A DNA stretch of 64,000 nucleotides from Polytrichum commune (lineage: Eukaryota; Streptophyta; Polytrichopsida; Polytrichales; Polytrichaceae): contig OX485809.1 of NCBI GenBank assembly GCA_950295325.1, positions 23,748,001-23,812,000 of the forward strand, given 5' to 3'. Positions 22,091-33,989 of the stretch are shown piece by piece. The first letter of the stretch is position 1. Every line of letters starts with the position of its first letter. The translations under genes and the position numbers were made by a program. The notes beneath the pieces are model-generated. The model worked only from the letters and a program-made list of their open reading frames with translations. It did no database searches and was not told where the DNA came from.

Positions 22091-25000
22091 ATGGCCACGG
22101 ACGTCGGTAAAAACTGGGAGTCACAGAAGCAGGTACTAGACGATGCTCAAGGCAGGAAAGCGAAAGGAAATTCTCTGTTCGGAGAGGGGAAGTACGATGA
22201 GGCTGCGGAACAGTATAAAAACGCGCTCAAAGAGATTGAAAAGTTGCATGTGACGTCAACTCCAAGTGGTTTGAATGAAGCCTTTTCTCGACCACAGGTT
22301 ATATCTCTAATGGTGACGACTCGATCGAATCTTGCAGCTTGCCATCAAGCAAAGGGACAACAGCTGCAAGCTGCAGCGGAGGCTCAGGCAGCCTTGGAAT
22401 TGGATCCTCTCTATACTAAAGCCTACGTCAAGGTTTGCAAGGCAATGTTTGCACTGGAGCGATTTCCTGAAGCAGCGGAGGCCATGGCCGTGACAGTAGC
22501 ACTCATGCTCCCAGGTACTCTCGACAATTCCATGTTGTCATTGTACAAAGAGCTTGTCGTGCTCAGTGCGAGCATGGACTTTAAATTGCCACGTGACAGG
22601 TCATCTATCGGATGCGTCACCTCCGACAACGAGTTGCGCCTTGCTCTGATGCGTGGAATGTCGGTTGTGGTCATCAAGCCGGGGAGGTACATCGGCAGCC
22701 TGGGGTCCCTGGACTTGGATGGATATGTAGCTTTGATTGGAATCGGCAAAGTGGACATTACGAATGGGGCATTCGGTCACCCGTTGTTTGTCCGCGCCGG
22801 CGAGGTGTACGCAAGCCACCTCAATGTGGTTGGGAGTATAATGATGAGTGCTGTATGTGTTGCATCTGCAGATGCAAGCCTAACTTTGGTAGACTGTGTG
22901 GTACAAGAACACAGGGATGCTGGAGTCTTGGTCATAGAAGGCCATGCTAATATCAAGCGTTGCACTTTCTTAAATCTCGCGAAGCAAGCAGTGGAGGTTC
23001 GAGAGGGAGGATCAGTGAAGCTTCATGAATGCCACATCAGAAAATGTTTTCAAGGTGTTTCGGCCTATGGTGGTGCGCGCCGGCTAGAGATCACCAACTG
23101 TAAGATTGAAGACGTTGCACGGGAGGGTGTCCTAGTTAATGGCGAGAATCTAAATGCAGCAACCCGTGCACAACTTGAGTTTACTAACGACCTAGCCAGG
23201 ATGTCCCCGGTTACACGTGCTGCGAGTGAGTGGGCCCAAAAGACTGGGATATTGCTGGAAGTCTTCATCTCCTCTAGCATTGTGAAAGGCAGCCAATTCT
23301 ACGGCTTATCCCTTGACCATGGTGCCCATGTGACCATCGTCAACTCCGTATTAGCGGACAACTCACCAGCTGCATGCTATGTGAAGGTGTGTAAGTTATT
23401 AACCTTGTTGATGTTCTAATATTATTAAGACATGATTGTTCATGTCTGCACTGTTCTTCGTCTACAAAGATGAGGTTCGACGCAATTGATTAATCGAGAC
23501 ACTCTGAAATATCAACACGACGTTGTTTCGTTCAGATGCTTCTTGGGCTCCGTGATGAGCAATAGCGCCATTGATTTGTTTTACCCTTGTTTGAAATTCT
23601 TGAGTTGTATGGGAGTTGTATAAACTATTGAGATTGCAAAGATGCTCGGTTGGCAACCACTTGCATTAGTAACCAAACTCTTGAAATAGATATATAAATC
23701 AAGGCAGTGTTATCAACATCGAGACTCCTCAAAACACAAAGGTCATTATCTTTTGTGTGTTGCAATTTGAATCTTATCAAAAAAATCAATTTGAGGCTCC
23801 TAATGCGCGCTCACGACAAATTTTGTGAATTGCACAAAGTTTGTTGATAGCTTTATAATAAACATTTTGACTTTGTTAACGTACTGTTTGAGGCTATCGG
23901 TCTTTTCTTGGAGCTATGTAATGTGCATGGATGAAATAGTAACATCGACGAATTTCTTGACTGGAAGGCTGATCATCTGCAAACCGACAGCTTAGCCTTT
24001 ATGAAACTATAGTTGAGGTTCTTTGTTGTAGCAAAAGACGATCTGAGTTCTGCAAGAATGTGTGTTGAGTCCTTGTTGTATCCAAGGCTCTATGGTGATG
24101 TATGACCGGAGTTGCTTAGGATTCTGAAATTTTTATTCTCAGCTGTTTTACCTAAGGAGGTGCAACTTCAGGTGCTTGATTGGCAAAAACATTTCTTAGC
24201 ATACTCATCTAAATCCTATGTGAGACATAATTTTGGAAGTGTCAACCTGACATTTCATAATGTAATTGCACTTGGGACTGATTGATGAGTAGGTACTCAT
24301 GTCATGATATACAGTTGCACTAAATTTATTAACATAGGTATCTCATTTTTTCTTATAGTTAGAATTTCTTTTGAAGATACCAGTTACAAGCACAAAATGA
24401 TTTGGGTACTTTCTTTTGTGAAATCAGGGAGCCACCACCGTCCTCATGACTGGGTGCCATATCGAAACTTGCAAGAAGAATTGCAGCGGCCTTTATGTGG
24501 CAGTCAACTATAGCGCCACAGTCACAGCCAGCGGTAACACATTTATCGGTCCGGATTGCGACAGCGCAATTGTGGAGGAAATGTCTTCAAAGTTTTCAAA
24601 GGTGTGCCCAGCAAGAAATATGCTTGGCCTTTGGTCAAAGCCCGTGATTGATCGCAACAACCAAATTTTTGTCAGCAAAAAAGGTGTATCAAAGTTAAGC
24701 GACAGCACGAGTGACTTTCTTCCACCGAAAACCCCCACTTTGGAGGAATTGGCTGCTCGAGACATCCAAAGGAGGGTAACAACACATTCAATGCACTCTA
24801 AGGATGCCTGCACTTCAGATTACGCGCTTGCTCGTACAAGCCGATGTGTGTGCCACGACTTGATCAAGAAACCACTTTTCTATGCTGTTGGAAACACGTT
24901 CGGGTATGATCTTTCCATGGGCCAAAATCTGGGTGCTGAGGAACCCAACGAAGAATTCACCATTCGTATTTTATTGGGGGCATGTGGAGACATCCGGAAT

Positions 25001-27199
25001 CTCTTGAAGACAGTTTCTTCCCTTCAGCCGCCCCTCAGCCCGGTTGGCACAGTGCAAATACGGGTGCAAGTCATGTTGAATGATCAAAATGTGGCCATCT
25101 TGGCCCGTGATGTTCTTCTGCTATATCTCATTGCTGACCGCACCTCTGTCATTGATGTTGTCGCAGTTTGGGCCAACCACGCCTTGACCAGTGCACAACG
25201 GAAGCTTTTGGACAATGCCTTGATGACCTTGGCAGAATCTTTGCCAGAATGGTTGGTGTTACCAGCGGAGCCAAGCTGTAACTTGGGTGTCGAGCTCATG
25301 GAAGCATTTGCCGCGTGGAGGGACTGCACGATGTCACTCAAAGAGCTGCTTAATTTGCGATACGAGAGAGTGACGTCGAACCCCGCCGTTCTCGAGTCGG
25401 CAGTGCAGCTTGTAGAAAATGCAGTGGGTCACAATCGTTTTGAGAAACAAATCAGGCGACACATCACTTCTGGCAATGTTGGCAACACAACTAAAGAAGT
25501 TCAGAGCGCCAATCCCACTCTTCTTGAGTCACCGAGCCTGCAATATTTGCTCTACTGGTCCTCGTCCATCTACCGTGCAGTAAAGCTCGATGTGAGTTCT
25601 TCAACTCACTCGAATGTGGAGCTCTCTGAGCTCTTACTGCAAGCCATCAGGCCACAGATTGAGGTTGTCTCCGAATCTTTTGCGAGGGGCTCACTCGAGG
25701 TGGCCGTCATAGCAGGTGATGTCCTGGAGGGCATGTTGTTTGGAGGCTTCCTTCGACTTCTTCGTCAAATGCATGGGCATGATCTTCAATCCTCTTCAAG
25801 GTTGTTTGATTTCATCGACTTGACTAATGTGGCTGACTACGTTTCAATGCCGGCAGTAGTGCAAGCGGCCGTGCCATTGCTGAAGGTTGTGAAGCATGCA
25901 ACAATCCACGCCCAGAGCATGCAGTGGTTTCGTCCTTCGATGGGATTCAACATCAAAGAGCCTCTTACGTTTCTACGATCCGCCATTGGGATGGATCTGG
26001 AAACCTACCAGGAGCTCCTTGGCATCACGGTGCAGGCCCAGGTGGTGGGTTCATCCAATGATCTTGTCCTTCAAACGCAATGGAAATGGGAGCTTCCCGC
26101 AGCCTCCACCGAAACGTGGCTCACGGGAGCCATGGTGCTACTAGAGATTATGACAGCTGCCAAGTTACATTGCACGAGCAATCGGGTAGCATGCATCACA
26201 AATGGTAAGATCGGCGGGGCGGCTCAAAACTTGGTGTCAGGCACACTGGCGGGCCTCGAAAACTCGTCGCCGCTCACCATGCTTCACCTCCTCTTTCTCC
26301 GTTGCCCAGGCATCCTCATGCCCATCGTGCGTGTCCTCGTCGCCACCAATGAGTCCGCTTACAACATCCGCAAGTGGGAGCTCATGGGGCACGCAATGTT
26401 TCAACTTGATCCCGTGTTGTCGCTCTCAACGTTTGTGAAGGCGACGTTTCAAGCAAACGTGAACTTCTATACTTTGCTAGCTTGTGATGAGATGCCCCTG
26501 TGTTTGACGGTTTCCAAAGTGCCACTGGCGCTAGGGGACGTTGTCAGCAGTGATGTGTTGCAAGTTTTGGACGCAATTGCTTATGTAAGTGAGTGTGATC
26601 GCGTTGAAGTCATGCTGCAACGAGCCCTCACAGAAAATCCGAAGTGCAGCTCTTACTTCTTGACGTTGTGTGTTGTGGCCCATGGCACCACCCTGCAAGC
26701 GGTAGGCCACAGTGTGCCATGGTCCTTCACCACCCAACCGCTCACACAAGAATTCGGGTCGCCATTGCTGCCAATCTGGACTGCCCGCGATGGCTTGTCT
26801 AAGCAACCATTATTGTCTGACGACCTTGACCTGATTGAGCTCATTGCGAAGCGTCAATGTAGTCGAGGAAAAGACACCCTCGTGCAATCTTCGTGGACAA
26901 CACACAAGGTGTTGGACACCAAAAAATATTTAGTAGTGCAGATCCTCCTGCCAAGCCCATTTCCGGGAGCGGATGAGGCAGCCATCGCCATCTCAATCTC
27001 TGGGGCATCATTAACAATCACCACAAAATCCGTTGTCAAAAAGAAGAGCAGCGCTCGCAAACATGGTTCAGTTTCTGGATTTCCGGAGAAGCATGTCATC
27101 ACTCTTCCCATGGCCGTTGCTTCGGATGGGCACAATACGAAGGTGAGTCGAAATTTGGGCATCATGATTGTGCGCCTGCCCAAGTCGAATCTACCATAG
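22091..27199 (+). CDS. TPR / right-handed beta-helix / DUF4470-like protein, about 1355 aa, two exons
   Basis: Exon 1 is 22091-23386 (432 codons) and exon 2 is 24428-27199 (923 codons plus stop). The 1041-bp intron has donor AAG|GTGTGT and acceptor AAATCAG|GG. It is phase 0 and rejoins the beta-helix in frame. Residues about 20-145 form TPR helices (KGNSLFGEGKYDEAAEQY; NLAACHQAKG; LELDPLYTKAYVK). About 175-480 are beta-helix rungs (ASLTLVDCVVQEHRDAGVLV). From about 580 the protein resembles DUF4470 of MYND-type and DNAAF3-like proteins: FYAVGNTFGYDL, ILLGACGDIRNLL, LNDQNVAILARDVLLLYLI, then FDFIDLTNVADYV near 890 and a beta-rich tail near 1262-1300. DUF4470 proteins look like SAM-dependent methyltransferases, and GACGD would be the nucleotide-loop motif. 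No MYND zinc finger, signal peptide or membrane segment is visible. Function is unknown; a cytosolic scaffold or methyltransferase-like role is inference. The GC-rich codon use and long open exons indicate an intact gene. Confidence 0.88.
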
Positions 27200-28939
27200 A
27201 TGAAATCAACAAATGTAGACCTTACTTATATTAGGTTCTCCGTCCAGCCTGCCGCATTCTGCCTAGGGTGAGACCGAATATAGGGTACTCTTTCATTTTG
27301 CAAGCAGAAATTTTGAAAAACATTCAACGTAATAGAGTATCACTTCTACTATGCACATATTGTATTATATAAGTAGTGTATAGTACCCTATAATGTTATC
27401 TATTACCATTTTTGTAGAACTACATATAGGGGATTATGTTTAGGATGGTACAAAATTTGTAGAGGATCATAAGGTTTTCCCGCTCATGGCCTCAACTCTT
27501 GAGCATTTAAGAAAGTTCTTGTAGTACTCAATTGTGTTATTGTAATTGTGTAGTAGTGTTCTTGTAGTTGTGTTGTATCCCTATCATTGTTTGGTGTCTC
27601 AATCCCTTCTCATTATTGTATTCCGCCCTTTATTGACAAACTTAAAACATAGGGCAACCTATGTTTTATGTTAACGGGTTGCCTTATATGATAGTTTACT
27701 AAGCATGTGTGATAAAGGGTGCCTTAGAACACCACACATATGATGATTTAAACATCACAAAAGAGATGTTTTTTTTGAATTAGCATAGGGTTCAATTTAA
27801 ATGGAAACTTAGAATTCAACCTAGCAAATGGTGCAAGATGACGGGGAAAATTAGAAAAATAAGATATATATATATATATATATGATAAATTGGCCCCCAA
27901 AGAAAAGCTATGATGCACATATATATAGAAACTATGAGATAGTGAAGTACCCGTGCATTTTGCAAATCTGAATTCTTAATTGTGTTGAATTATTACCTCA
28001 TCATTGTTACCCTTAGTCACCTAGTTAGTTTACCGCATAATAAATTATCACTCAAGGATTATATTTGGATTAACATTGATCACACCATGAAAACTCCACA
28101 TTAGATAGTCAACATTATTATCATCTTTGAGAATTAAAGCACAACTAACAACTTTCACTCCAAGACCAAAGAAATCCACTAAAATAATTTTGTTCCTTGT
28201 ATTTACATATAAGCATCAACAAGTAGATAAGTGTAGTTTTTGAGTATCAAATGTAATAGAGGACCCTTATAAAACTATATTAGGTAATTTGAGACTTTCC
28301 ATTGTCTTAATTTAATATATGGATGACAACAACACGAAGTCGCCCTTAAACATAGGCTACGGTATATCGGCAAGAAACATATAGCCCAATGTCAAACTTC
28401 ATGGTTTGCCAACATAAGTACATTGGGTAGAGCACTTGAAACCTACTTCAACCTTAAAAACAAAGGAATATAGGTAATTTGCAACTTATCTAGAACTAAA
28501 AATTTACTTTAATAAGGATGAAATTTTCAACCTACAAAACCACATAATAAATGCATATTGATCCCAACATAGGAATTTCGTCCCAAACAAGCAGCTAGTC
28601 GCGTGGTCTCTGCCTTAGTATTTGAGCAAAAAAATTAATTAACATGACGATATTGTGGAACATAATTAGGAAATTTAAATGCAAAATATATCGGTTTATG
28701 GCCTGTCCAATATGCTTCAAGAACTCCAGAGATGAATTGTTGACGTAGTTGTATGGATGTTTGAGAATAATGCAATAAATATGCTATGGAGTCAAATAAA
28801 CAATGATTTGGTATATAATAATATTTTTGACACGGTGAAGGTGATGTGCATAAAGAACTACATCAATATTCATAATGAAGATTGTTTGTGTGATGTAAAA
28901 AGTAAAACTCAAAATGAAGAATGTATGAACGTAATAAGT
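27200..28939. other. AT-rich intergenic after the TPR/beta-helix gene
   Basis: No gene recognised. A short perfect hairpin (TAAAACATAGG / CCTATGTTTTA, 27643-27668, 4-base loop) and a TA microsatellite near 27865-27882 are present. The 3' untranslated region of the preceding gene must lie at its start, but no clear polyadenylation signal can be chosen. Confidence 0.4.
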
Positions 28940-29280
28940 AAATAAAAATGATCCTAATCGATTGAAAAATGTAACCATGAAATGTCAAGAATTCAATAAT
29001 GTTTGATGATTGTGAAAATATAATTAGTAATAAAGAAATGTGAAAAAAATAGTGGCCAGCTAATGAATGCGAAAATGCAATGAGGAAATAGAAAAAATGA
29101 AAATGTAGTAAGCAAGAAAAGTGAAAATGCAGTGAATAAAAAACGGATGGATGTGAAAATGCAGTAAATGAGTAGGCACAATGAAAATGCACTGAATAAT
29201 TAGGTAACGTGAAAATACATTGAGTAACAATTGAACATGAAAATGCAATGAGTAACTAAAGAATGCCAAAATAAAATATT
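28940..29280. repeat. Degenerate short minisatellite, GTGAAAATGCAGTGA unit
   Basis: Motifs of the form TGAAAATGCA(A/G)TGA recur at irregular 25-32-base spacing (near 29071, 29098, 29123, 29151, 29183, 29208, 29238). A trailing pair of near-identical GTTGTTTT(T/C)ACAAT(T/C)GTAGAT segments follows at about 29327-29372. Apparent open frames on the minus strand are products of the repeat. Confidence 0.7.
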
Positions 29281-29538
29281 GAATACGATGATATAAATAT
29301 GATGGTATAAATACGATGATATGTTGTTGTTTTTACAATTGTAGATGTTGTTGTTTTCACAATCGTAGATGTTGTCGCTTTTGGGCAAAATGCCAAAGTC
29401 AATACAAATATGTAAAATTTAAAGTTCAAATCAATTTTGAACTTGCTATATAGTATAACATACTATAACACACAACCAATATAACACATCAGAACACACT
29501 ATGACATATGTATCAAGGTAAAAAATTTGTAAACTATA

Positions 29539-30896
29539 TCAAACAGAAGAAGATGCTATGATCACACCAAGATTATCATTGGATTCATTGAATCCAATAA
29601 GCTCACCCAAAGGACTCAAATGAAACTCACCTCTTGCCACTAGGGATCCTAGTGCTTCAATTGTTGTCATGCGGTCGGTTGCATAAAAATCAAGGAAATC
29701 ATATTCAGACTTGTGCAACAGGGCCTGAATCCATGCGGCGTTCACAAATGCAACAACAGATGGTGCATCCTCGACGGTAATAGTAGCATTGATAGAAATC
29801 ACAAAAGAGCACGGAGCATCCAGCTTGCAAAGGTTGCAATGGTAATTACCATATTATTGACGATAGATATCCCCGAGCTTACAATTACTACACACCCGCT
29901 TGTATGGTAATGCAAATGGGTTGACCACAGTCATATACCCCGTAATCTGCAATAATCCAACAAGAAATGCACTTTCATATTTGCACATAATTTATAAAAA
30001 TTAATAAAAAAAGAACACCAATAAAATAGAATAGTGTCATTACCTTCCGAGCAACAACTTAGCCCTGGTTTTTGATATGTGTGTTGAAAATAATGGTAAG
30101 CTTGGATTTCAATGTGTTAGAGTGAATTGGTGCCAGAATAGGTGACCCAATTGTAAGAAGCCGAACATCTCCTTTGTTGGAGCATGCTACGTTTTTTATG
30201 ATGATATGAGTAGGTTCACCTTTGCGGAATTGTTCCGCAAGTGAATGAAAATCACTTTGAAAGCTGGTAAAAAGCTCCTTTACATATGCAAATTGAAATT
30301 AAAAAAGATGAAGGTGATTTTCAAAATGACAATAATAAAAATAAAGTACTAGAAGTACTTACAACTTGAATGTCTTCAGCATCATGTCCGTCAACAACTA
30401 GGAGCTCAAATTTTTGATTGATTTCTCCTCTCACGCCAATGACAGTAACAGCAAGTATGGAAGTGGCAAACGGTTGGAGCATTCGCCGTGCAAAGGAATA
30501 GATCGTATCAGATACGTGGAAGAAAAATTTAATTGGAGGATCAAATGGCGGAATCTTAGAGACCTTTGTGGCAGTAGATATATCTATTGTCCAGTCCGAA
30601 TCTCCCTTGTTATAATCTGACCGGCCTCTCACACTAAAATTCTCCAACCGCAAAAACTTCCCCCTCTTCAGTTTATCCATGTGTGTTTTCACCAAATTTT
30701 CTTTCACAGTTACGGTTATAGTCGTTGTACCAATTATGGCCGTAACATCTGCGTGGAAAAACCAATGAGTTGGAGATTTCGATGGTGACATGGTGCTCCC
30801 ATAACAAGACAATACAAAACACTCAAAAACCACATCCCGAATAGCATTATCTATCTCTTCCAACAATACAGTGGGGCTCTCAGCTCGTTTCTTCAT
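29539..30896 (-). pseudogene. Replication protein A large-subunit-like gene, three exons, two in-frame stops
   Basis: Read on the minus strand: exon 1 30896-30363 (178 codons), exon 2 30277-30044 (78 codons), exon 3 29946-29539 (135 codons and stop). Junctions are GTT|GTAAGT...GTAAAG|GAG and AAG|GTAATG...TTGCAG|ATT, all phase 0. Exon 1 carries an OB-fold-like stretch (FFHADVTAIIG, then KLKRGKFLRLENFSV) and a second start (TVIGVRGEI). Exon 2 resembles the WGE..F...IIIKN part of RPA70. Exon 3 has a zinc-binding pattern CSNC..YHCNLC and a C-terminal OB-like tail, as in the RPA1 C-terminal domain. RPA binds single-stranded DNA in replication and repair. One TAA lies near the end of exon 2 and another between the two zinc half-sites, so the gene is probably dead. 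It is shorter than cellular RPA70, and Helitron-borne RPA-like genes are an alternative source. The family call is from motifs only. Confidence 0.6.
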
Positions 30897-30989
30897 GATA
30901 CCTCCAAAAGAACAATGACACACAAAGTAGCAACAAGCAAAGGAAAACAAAGCCAGAGAGAGCTCTCAGGGAAGAATGAGGAGCTCGAA

Positions 30990-31345
30990 GAAGAATGAGG
31001 AAGAAGATGAAGGACGAGATTCGCATTGAAGCTCTTAGGAGGCGGCTCTACAATTCTAGTAAAAGTTTTTACTAGTTCTAGTCCTAGACATTAGTTCTAG
31101 TTCTAGTTCTAGTTCTACGGTTCTAGTCAGAGTTTTTACGGGAAGAAGATGAAGGACGAGATTCGCATTGAAGCTCTTAGGAGGCGGCTCTACAGTTCTA
31201 GTCAGAGTTTTTACTAATTCTAGTCAGAGTTTTTACTAGTTCTAGTTCTAGTTACTAGTTATAGTCAGAGTTTTTACTAGCTCTAGTTCTAGTTACTAGT
31301 TCTAGTTCTACAGTTCTAGTCAGAGTTTTTACTAGTACTATAGTT
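30990..31345. repeat. CTAG-rich tandem repeats upstream of the RPA-like gene
   Basis: Two levels of repetition are seen. A segment of about 55 bases starting GAAGAAGATGAAGGACGAGA occurs at about 31000 and again at about 31141. Around and after both copies, GTTCTAGTCAGAGTTTTTAC and simple TTCTAG reiterations alternate to 31345. The array begins about 95 bases before the RPA-like start codon, so it lies in its promoter or 5' leader. Confidence 0.85.
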
Positions 31346-31948
31346 CTAGTCAGTTTATTTTTTACTTTTTTACTTTTACGCCATAGTTTCACTGTTTATC
31401 ACTGTAGAGTTTCATTGTTCAGCAGCGTAACTCCTGAAAACGCAACGTTTTCGTGGTCTCTCCCCTTTAGGGGCAGAGACAACAAAATAAAAAATAAAAA
31501 TCACATTTATTGGATCTTATATATGGATATTCATCCAAACCCAAACATAATAGGACTCGTAAGTAACCCAAGTCTAGCCCAATTGTATTGAATCCACACT
31601 ACACATAGAAGGGACATAGACTTATTAGTAGTCTAAATCTGCTATAATATCAAATATGTTAATGTAATAGTGGATCAAGTACAAAATTATTAGATATTAT
31701 TAGTGGTTGTTTACAACCAAACAACTTAACTTCTACTAATTTTTCATTGGCATGTTTCATCCGTAATGTGAGCAAGGTTGTTCTTTGCAAATGTTATGTA
31801 TACTTGAGGGATGGATAGTAACCACAATGATTTTCCCATGGTTTCTACACTATAAATAGCGAATTTGTCGGAAATGAAGACCAGAAGTTACAAAATTTGA
31901 TTGAGACAAAGCTCTTGCCACCAAACATGTTTAGCTTATGTCTCATCT
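31346..31948. other. Intergenic with small hairpins
   Basis: AAAACG-CAACGTTTTCG and TCTCCCCTTTAGGGGCAGAGA (31457-31480 region) can form short hairpins. The same GTGGTCTCTGCC word occurs near 28610. I looked for Helitron ends and could not define any. No gene here. Confidence 0.4.
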
Positions 31949-33110
31949 CTAGAACACAAAATGAACATATAATTTTTTATAACAATTCACTCCAACACGG
32001 AAAGACGGTGGGGAACAATGACTACCAAGTCCAACGTATTGGTCGTCTTCATTGAACACCTCATTCCCCAAAAGCCCAACCTCCAAAGGAAGAACATTCA
32101 CATGACTTTGTGGCCAAAAACCATGCTTCAAAGTAGGTGGGGCTATCTTGATTAAGTCCATCAAAGCAAAAAAATACAATTGCACAAGCCTATTTAAGTT
32201 TCATATTGTTGGCGAACTGATCCACCAATATCCAATACCCACAAACATTTCCAATATTGTATGAAGTCCGGTATGCCTTTTATAATATTCTCCACATTCT
32301 TCATAGGTATTGGTTGCAAGGTTTGGGCTCCTCATTGAGTAACATTGTCTTATTCTCCTCATCAACGTGCCAAACAAGAAGACCCTCTGGTGGGCTCCAA
32401 TCTTACAATGTGCACAATAGTTTGCATTATATTTCTAGAATACAGTCATCACGTATGTAAAACCAAAATAGTTGAACCTTCATATGTCCAATCAAACCAT
32501 GAGCTCCACTTTGAAGATATGGTTTTTTATTTAATGCTTCGAAATTGGACATTTCCTTAATCATATGAGAAATGATGGGAACATTGTCCAAATCCATGTA
32601 CGACTTCATCAAATATGGGATCATTGGAAAATCCTCCTCATGCAACTTCATATTCCACTGTCCCAAAAGATGTATTAATATCATCATGCGTGTGCCCCAC
32701 CAAAATAAATGACACAAACACCTCTTTGAAAATGTCTTTTGCAACCAACAAAGACCAACAAGCTAACAAATATTTGTTCTTACTATCCTTTGCATAGGTG
32801 TCCACTTGGACGTACATAGTGGGGGGCAATTTTTTGCAATCACATGCACACTAAGGGATTTTGGCAATGAATTCAACTATACATCTTTTCCTTCCAACAA
32901 AAGTACATATAGAGGTGTTCACCCAACATTCTTAAATAACGATCTTGAAGAATAGGGGGGGGGGGTTCTTCAAATTGTGCAAAAGCTTTACAAATGATCC
33001 AATAATGTGGTTTGAATCCGCTAGATACAAATCAAGAGCATAATGGGCATATTTAATATCACCATGGCCATGAACAATGAACCCTACAAAAACAACCCAA
33101 ACATTCATTG
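31949..33110 (-). pseudogene. Decayed DUF7869-like (transposon-associated) gene
   Basis: On the minus strand, broken frames read in order: LTDNARHALELYLADSN (near 33020), PPTMYVQVDTYAKDSKNKY (near 32800), ILVGHTHDDI (near 32700), a following helix-rich part, and a GLGSHCSPPS-type tail (near 32010). The D-N/T..KD.KN and VGHTH.DID motifs resemble the uncharacterised DUF7869 proteins found in many copies in plant genomes, thought to be linked to transposons. Several frameshifts and stops and a 9-10 base G run interrupt it. No start or end can be set, and function is unknown. The assignment is from motif memory. Confidence 0.5.
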
Positions 33111-33669
33111 TTAAGTAAGCAATCTAGATCGATTAAGCCTATGGTCCTAAGTACCACAACGAAGAAATAGAGTTGTGGAACCTCACAAAACAAAGAACTA
33201 GCTATAAGACATTGAAGAGAATCATATCTACAAATGAGACATGCAACGTAAAGTGACCATCCATAGCCTTCATTTGATGTGCAAAATATGGTGAGGATGT
33301 TTTAGCATGGTCCGTTTTAACATGGATGATAGTGAGGACCTCCAATGGCCTAGCCATGGACAATGCCATGTTTGTGTAATTGTCAATACACTATGCCTCT
33401 TGCATATTCACATGCTTGAAATGGTTCAATTGATGTGATGTATAGGATTCAATCCCAATCATTGTGCATCTTGAAGGCGCTTCAACATCTCACATTCGTA
33501 CACTGAGCAAACTTATTGCCTCGTCTTTTTGTAATGTAGTCACTATATTTTGCTTTTTTTTATTATGCTTAATTTGGACAATGAGATTGGCTCCAAACCA
33601 ACATTCTCATCACATACAACACACATCTATGTTTAGTTTAGATCGACCCAAACTCTCCATGTACATATG
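33111..33669. other. Intergenic, nothing recognised
   Basis: AT-rich; it may contain further decayed parts of the relic to its left, but no motif can be tied to it. Confidence 0.35.
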
Positions 33670-33989
33670 TAAGGCATATCAACAGAGAGCACATTGAGGG
33701 CATGTGTATGTTTGGGTTGGGCAACCAAAACCTTGACCATATAAAATTGGATCATAAGTTTGGGTCAATCCACCGAAACACTAGATTGCTTATGGGTGCC
33801 AAGTTTCAGTTGGTCGATTGAAATGCTAGTGAAGGATGAAGACTCGTGTTTCAATCAACCAACCGAAACTTGTTATCCATAAAGTGACCTCTAATGTTTT
33901 GGTCGGCTGACCAGAACCTGCTAGCCCCTTAATTATGGGCTAGGGTTTGAGTCAACCAACTGAAATTTACAAACCAAGGTATTCGGTTA

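Noticed and set aside
23387-23400. Alternative donor GTAAGT at 23391, closer to consensus than the chosen GTGTGT at 23387
   Set aside because: With the acceptor at 24427 it breaks the frame, while the donor at 23387 joins the beta-helix rungs in phase 0. Transcript data could overturn this.
29060-29388. Overlapping minus-strand frames rich in Phe/Ser/His as membrane proteins
   Set aside because: They are translations of the GTGAAAATGCA minisatellite.
31050-31345. CTAG-rich sequence plus hairpins near 31457 as a Helitron 3' end for the RPA-like gene
   Set aside because: No clear TC start, no CTRR end with a correctly spaced hairpin, and CTAG occurs many times because of the array.
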